This document shows, in pieces, positions 59,831 through 64,000 of a stretch of DNA of 64,000 bases (positions are counted from its first letter, which is position 1; every line of letters starts with the position of its first letter). The notes under the pieces were generated by a model. The model was not told the DNA's origin. It searched no databases and saw only the letters and a list, made by a program, of their open reading frames with translations. Where the stretch lies: positions 20,344 through 84,343 of the forward strand of contig JAKCPB010000338.1 of NCBI GenBank assembly GCA_021442155.1, read 5' to 3'. Both the position numbers and the translations under genes were made by a program. The stretch is from Cymbidium sinense (taxonomy: Eukaryota > Streptophyta > Magnoliopsida > Asparagales > Orchidaceae).

Positions 59831-62209
59831 ATATAAATCAACACATGAATAGAGGAAAGAGAACTCAACATTCATACACTTAAGCTATAAACATGCATTT
59901 CTTATGTATTTATAACTAGCATCATAACACATATTATTATTCATTTATAAGCTTTTAAAAAATACATTATTATTTAATAGTGATAAGCATATATTATAAC
60001 AAATTAAAGAAATACATGTAATTTATGATGAATTACCAAATTATAAGCATGTGATTCATTCAACCAAACTAGTTCTTAATGATAATCAAATCAAATAAGA
60101 TTATTTAAAGCATACCAAAGCTTCTTTATTAATTAAGTTTTGATTTGATTTGATTTAAAGAGGAGAAGAGAAATCATCACTTGTTATTTTAAACCCATTA
60201 CCACATTAGTGATTTGATTTAATTTAAGGAAATTTAATTAAGTTGATTTTATGGGTTAATTATGTTGAACCCTTATTTAAATGACTTAATTACCCTAACC
60301 TATGCCACCTTAAAGTAATTAACTAAATAATTATGAGCTAATGCAATTAGCTCATGATTAATAGTTAATTAGATTAAGGGACTTAATTAATTACTCTTAT
60401 GGTTTTCCACACATGTGGACTAACCATAATTTCATTAAACTCCTTTAGGTTATTAAACACCTAAAGATCTACCCCATGATTTAATTAATTAAGGTCTGAT
60501 GTGATTATGATTTCAATTTGATTAAGTGGTTTAAATAATTAGTTAAATCTTAATTGATTTCATTTTAAAAAAGGGTGAAATGAACTTAGGGAAAGGGGTC
60601 CCAACCCTATTCCTTAGTTCAGTTACTATTGAACAATGATTAATAAACTTAATTATTCAATTTATTACTATTTATGGGATTAATTAATCATTAATTAACC
60701 TAAAATAGTAGTTAAGATTTAATTGGTCAATTTTCCTAATTAAGTGAGCAAATCCCAAGAACATTATGTGAGGCGAGGTCATCCCATTAAATTAACCCAC
60801 AAAATATGGGATTAATTGCTCAAGTAATTAAGGAGTAATTAAGATAATTAATTTTGCAATTAAACCTTAATTATTGTTCAAAATTAGTTAAGATCATTGT
60901 TAATTAATTCTCCTCTGAAATACCATTAAAATGAGTATTTATTTGCATTTTTTATTTCTCTATGATTTTTATGAGTTTTAGAAGTTTCATATTAAAATGA
61001 TTAATTAAGCCTAAAGCTTAATCCTATTGGTGCCACATGTGCGCTGCATGCTTTCCATGTGGCGTGAGATTGGCTACTTAAAACTTATCCAACTCAACGG
61101 CCTATGGCAAATGTCCTTTCTTTTATCCATCTAAGATTGATGCTATGATTAATCTCATTAATAGGATTAAATCAAATGATCTAGTGGATCTAATCGACCG
61201 TCCATTTCAATCACACTGAATGGACAGTATGATCCAACATCATGGGAGTGAGAGAGAATAGAGTCCGTCCGCCATTGCTCACTTGATCAAAGCTTACCCG
61301 AGCTTGGATCAACTCCAAAAGGATCCCACACCTTCATGACATCAATCGATGGGGATCCAATGGCCAAGATCACATGAGATGCAAGTTTTCTTCAAAAAGC
61401 TCCAACCCATTTTTGCCCAAGGATCAGTTTTGGAAGCATACCTCACCGAAGCTCAAGACTGGCGGCTTGAATGATTAAGGAAGCTTTATCTACTGGAGAT
61501 GAAGCCCTGTTGAGTAGTAATTGGATCAATTCCTGATGTTCACTTAAGGCCATGATCGATGATTTGGAGCTCAACTTTGATCAAAGTCCTACCTCCGGTG
61601 CTCGAAGCTTGGAGATGATTTGTCCTTCCTCGACGATGCCTAGGGAAGGTGCGTGCAAAGTTAATTTGAGTTTGATGGAGAAATGGGGATGTTAGGTCAG
61701 AAATGGGAGTGTCCTATTTTGGGATGGATGAGAATGGCATTTTTTGATCGAGGAACGAGCTTGAGAGCGGGAATGGCTCTTGGTTTGTCTTGGGTAGCTA
61801 GGGCTCTAAGGAATGAATTTTGTGTGTGTTTGAATGGAAATGAGAGGGTGTATACCCCCGTTCATCTTAATTGGATGGTGGGATCAGTTTGGCTATGGCC
61901 CACCAACTCAAGGAGTCGGGTGGCGTGGGAGGTGAGTTGGCTGCTTGGTTGGTTGAAGGTGTGGAGGTGCCAAGGAGGAATCATGGGTGTCCTATGGGTT
62001 TCAAATGCTCCAATGGGGAGGGTGAGTGATTTCACCTCCCATGGGTCATGGCACCCAACCACCCCTGTCGTTGCAATGTCCTAGGTGCCTAGGTGGACCA
62101 TTGGGAGAGTACCAAGTGGCCAATGAATAGAAACACTTACATGGGTGATTTGTCTCATATGATTCCCATTGACTCAAGGGTAGAATGATCATTTGGCATT
62201 GGATTTGTT

Positions 62210-63215
62210 TTGGCAGATTTGAAATGAGCCAAAAGTGGGTTAGCCCAAATTTCATGTCAATTGGCATTGATTTGGTTAGGTTTGGCTCAATTTGACTCAT
62301 TTAGGTCAAATTGTTAGGTTGGGTCAAGTTGACCAATTGGTCAAATTGGGTCAAACCAAGGGTTGGGTCAAGTTCATATGATCATTTGGGATGTTTTGGT
62401 TCAATTGGTTTGGTTTAGTTTGGCTTAGATTTGATTTTAGCTCATTTGAATTCATTTGGGTCAAATGGGTTAAGTTGACCAATTTGACTAAATTTGCCAA
62501 ATTATCTTGGTGTTGGTTGGTTTAGTTGACCAATTGAAGATGATTGTAGGCTTTGGTTTCAATTAATTTGGATTTGGTTTGATTTAGGCCAACTTGAACC
62601 TTTAGGTCAATTTTAAGTAGTAAATTGGGTTCAATTGGGTCCAATCATGGCTTTGGTCAAGTTCAACAATCAATTTGGAATGAACTTATCAAATCAATTT
62701 GGTTTATATTTTGATTTGACCCAATTTGGTCTTTTAGGTCAATTTAAATCAAGAGGGCCAATTGGGTTTGGTTTGACTCAATTGAAAGTCAAGTCATATT
62801 CAAATATTGATTTTGAATTGGTATGAATCATTGGTTTCAAGGATTTGGCTTAGCAATTTGGCTAGTTTGGATTCATATGGGTTAAGTTGACTTGGTCAAA
62901 TGACCAAGTTGACTTGGTTTAACCTAATTTGTGACAATTGATCAACCTAGGTGATCAACAATCATGATGGGAGGTTTTGATTGGCTTGGTTCAATCCAAT
63001 TTGGGTAGGATTAAAACTTGGCTCAAATAGGTGGCCACTTTGGGTCAAGTGGAACAATTGGGTTTAGTTGGCTTAATTTTGGTTGCATTTGATTTAGTTG
63101 AGTTTATATATGTATTTGGGATTGATATAAATTCAATTGAATTACTTCAAATGGGTTTTGGTTCATTTGAACATTTCAAGTCAAAAGGGTCAAGTTGGGT
63201 TTGACTTGGGTTTGG
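62210..63215. promoter_or_regulatory. W-box-dense segment of LTR copy C
   Basis: At 62300-62370 six GGTCAA/TTGACC words lie within about 90 bp. Many more follow (62470-62530, 62735-62800, 62880-62960). They match the WRKY core TTGAC(C/T), as in copies A and B. Confidence 0.4.
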
Positions 63216-63234
63216 CTTAATGATTGTAGATTTC

Positions 63235-63700
63235 ATTTATATTTGTGAATATGATTGAAGTTATGATTGATTCATGAGAAAATCAATTGAATTTGGGTTT
63301 TGGAATGAAGGAATTTGGCTAAGTCCATGGAGTTGGGTCATGTGGCTTAGTTTGGATTTTGATTTGGTTTCATTTAGTTTTGATGATTTAAATGTATATT
63401 TCATTTAAATTTGTGAAGATAATTGAAAATATGATTGATTTATGAGAAAATCAATTGAGTTTGATTTGATTTGGATTAAGATTGCTAAGTCCATGGATAG
63501 GTCATATGGCTTAGAAGGGTTTTGATTTAATTTGATTTAGTTTGATTTAGTTTTGATCATTTGAATGTAAATTTGATTTATATTTAGAAAGATGATTGAA
63601 GATATAAATTGATTATGAGAATAAATTGATTTTGGATTGATTTGATAAGATTTGGCTAAGTCCATGGATAGGTCATGCTTAAGAAAGGTTTCAAGTTTGG
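63235..63700 (+). repeat. tandem repeat of about 170 bp in LTR copy C
   Basis: GGCTAAGTCCATGGAG (about 63317), GCTAAGTCCATGGATAGG (about 63484) and GGCTAAGTCCATGGATAGG (about 63653) mark three units, each with GAGAAAATCAATTGA and TTTATATTT between. It is the counterpart of 4190-4680. Confidence 0.7.
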
Positions 63701-64000
63701 ATTTGATCATGGGCTTCAATCATTTGGTTTTGGAATTTGGGTTTGATTTGGATTTTAATTTGATGTTTGAATTGAACTTGAGGTTTGGTTTGAGAAGGTG
63801 AACATGGATTGGATTTTGGTAGTGGATTATCTTAATCCCTAAGGCATAACCTAATCCTATGGTTAACCCTTCTAAGTCTTAGCTTAGTGTTTTTTACCTA
63901 ATTGTAGAAGTGTCTTATGACTAAAGGAAGTCTCTAGAAGACTCTAAGTCTAAGATGGGAAGATTGAATCCATGCTCCAAAAGTGAGGTCACTGTGCCCA

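Larger units (their letters stand above)
58561..64000 (+). mobile_element. Tat/Ogre-like LTR, copy C (runs to window end)
   Basis: From about 59444 it follows copy A base by base apart from many small deletions: CTATATACCCATTTGCATTC, GAATGCATGCAATTTTAATG, GGATCCCACACCTTCA, GTCCTAGGTGCCTAGG. At the end come AAGATGGGAAGATTGAATCC and GAGGTCAC at about 63984-63991. The last 9 bases may already be internal sequence. It is about 430 bp shorter than copy A over the aligned part. The 133-codon open reading frame at 61683-62084 corresponds to a broken frame in copy A, so it is not taken as a gene. The left edge is approximate. Confidence 0.7.

Noticed and set aside
61683..62084. 133-codon open reading frame in LTR copy C
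   Set aside because: The same region of copy A is broken in this frame and only a shorter, differently framed one exists (2705-2956). Composition is that of the LTR.

Overview
The window looks like repeat-dominated nuclear DNA of a land plant, probably a seed plant. The evidence is TTTAGGG-type (plant telomere motif) repeats, a decayed Ty3/gypsy polyprotein of the Tat/Ogre type, two RTE-type LINE copies of which one keeps a plant-typical (TTG)n 3' tail, and fragments of a plant glycine-rich RNA-binding protein (GRP) gene. I see no intact host gene, no tRNA or rRNA gene and no CRISPR array. The species cannot be named from the sequence.

Left flank (1 to about 17.88 kb). This is a tandem pile of Tat/Ogre-like retrotransposon pieces: a very long LTR (copy A, 1-4980, cut by the window edge), a scrap of polyprotein (4981-5340), non-coding internal sequence (5341 to about 7 kb), a second LTR copy (B, ending at 13108), then a leader and a stop-ridden reverse transcriptase/RNase H region (14186-15510). 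From 15.5 to 17.88 kb lie a pair of diverged direct repeats, AT-rich DNA and a small patch that looks assembled from local fragments.

Centre (about 17.88-56.87 kb). About 39 kb of extremely strand-asymmetric DNA: the + strand is T/G/A with almost no C, built from TTTAGGG, TTTAGG, TTTATTTTAG and similar words. Much of it is a degenerate satellite with a monomer of about 1 kb. Each monomer can be recognised by a landmark close to AAATTAAGTAAACC that follows a TTTAGGG-rich block. Five monomers carry, on the - strand, the same fragment of a GRP gene (end of the RRM, glycine-rich tail, 3'UTR), always broken at the same point. The GRP fragment therefore seems to have been captured once and amplified with the satellite. 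Two RTE LINEs (29918-32925 and 38018-39521) sit in the array; the first is fused directly to one GRP fragment. A short inverted block with about 300 bp of other sequence lies at 54186-54595. Several GC-richer islands rich in CCCAGGG/GTCAGGG sit where the TTTAGGG block of a monomer should be.

Right flank (56.87-64 kb). The same Tat/Ogre-like sequence returns in the same orientation: internal region (aligning to about 5331-7000) and LTR copy C (aligning to copies A and B, running out of the window). The satellite block therefore lies between homologous retrotransposon copies and is interstitial in this assembly, not a chromosome end.

Nothing here forms a working pathway. The interest lies in genome architecture: a telomere-like satellite that has captured and multiplied part of an RNA-binding-protein gene, and three copies of a giant LTR with dense WRKY-type (TTGAC) motifs.
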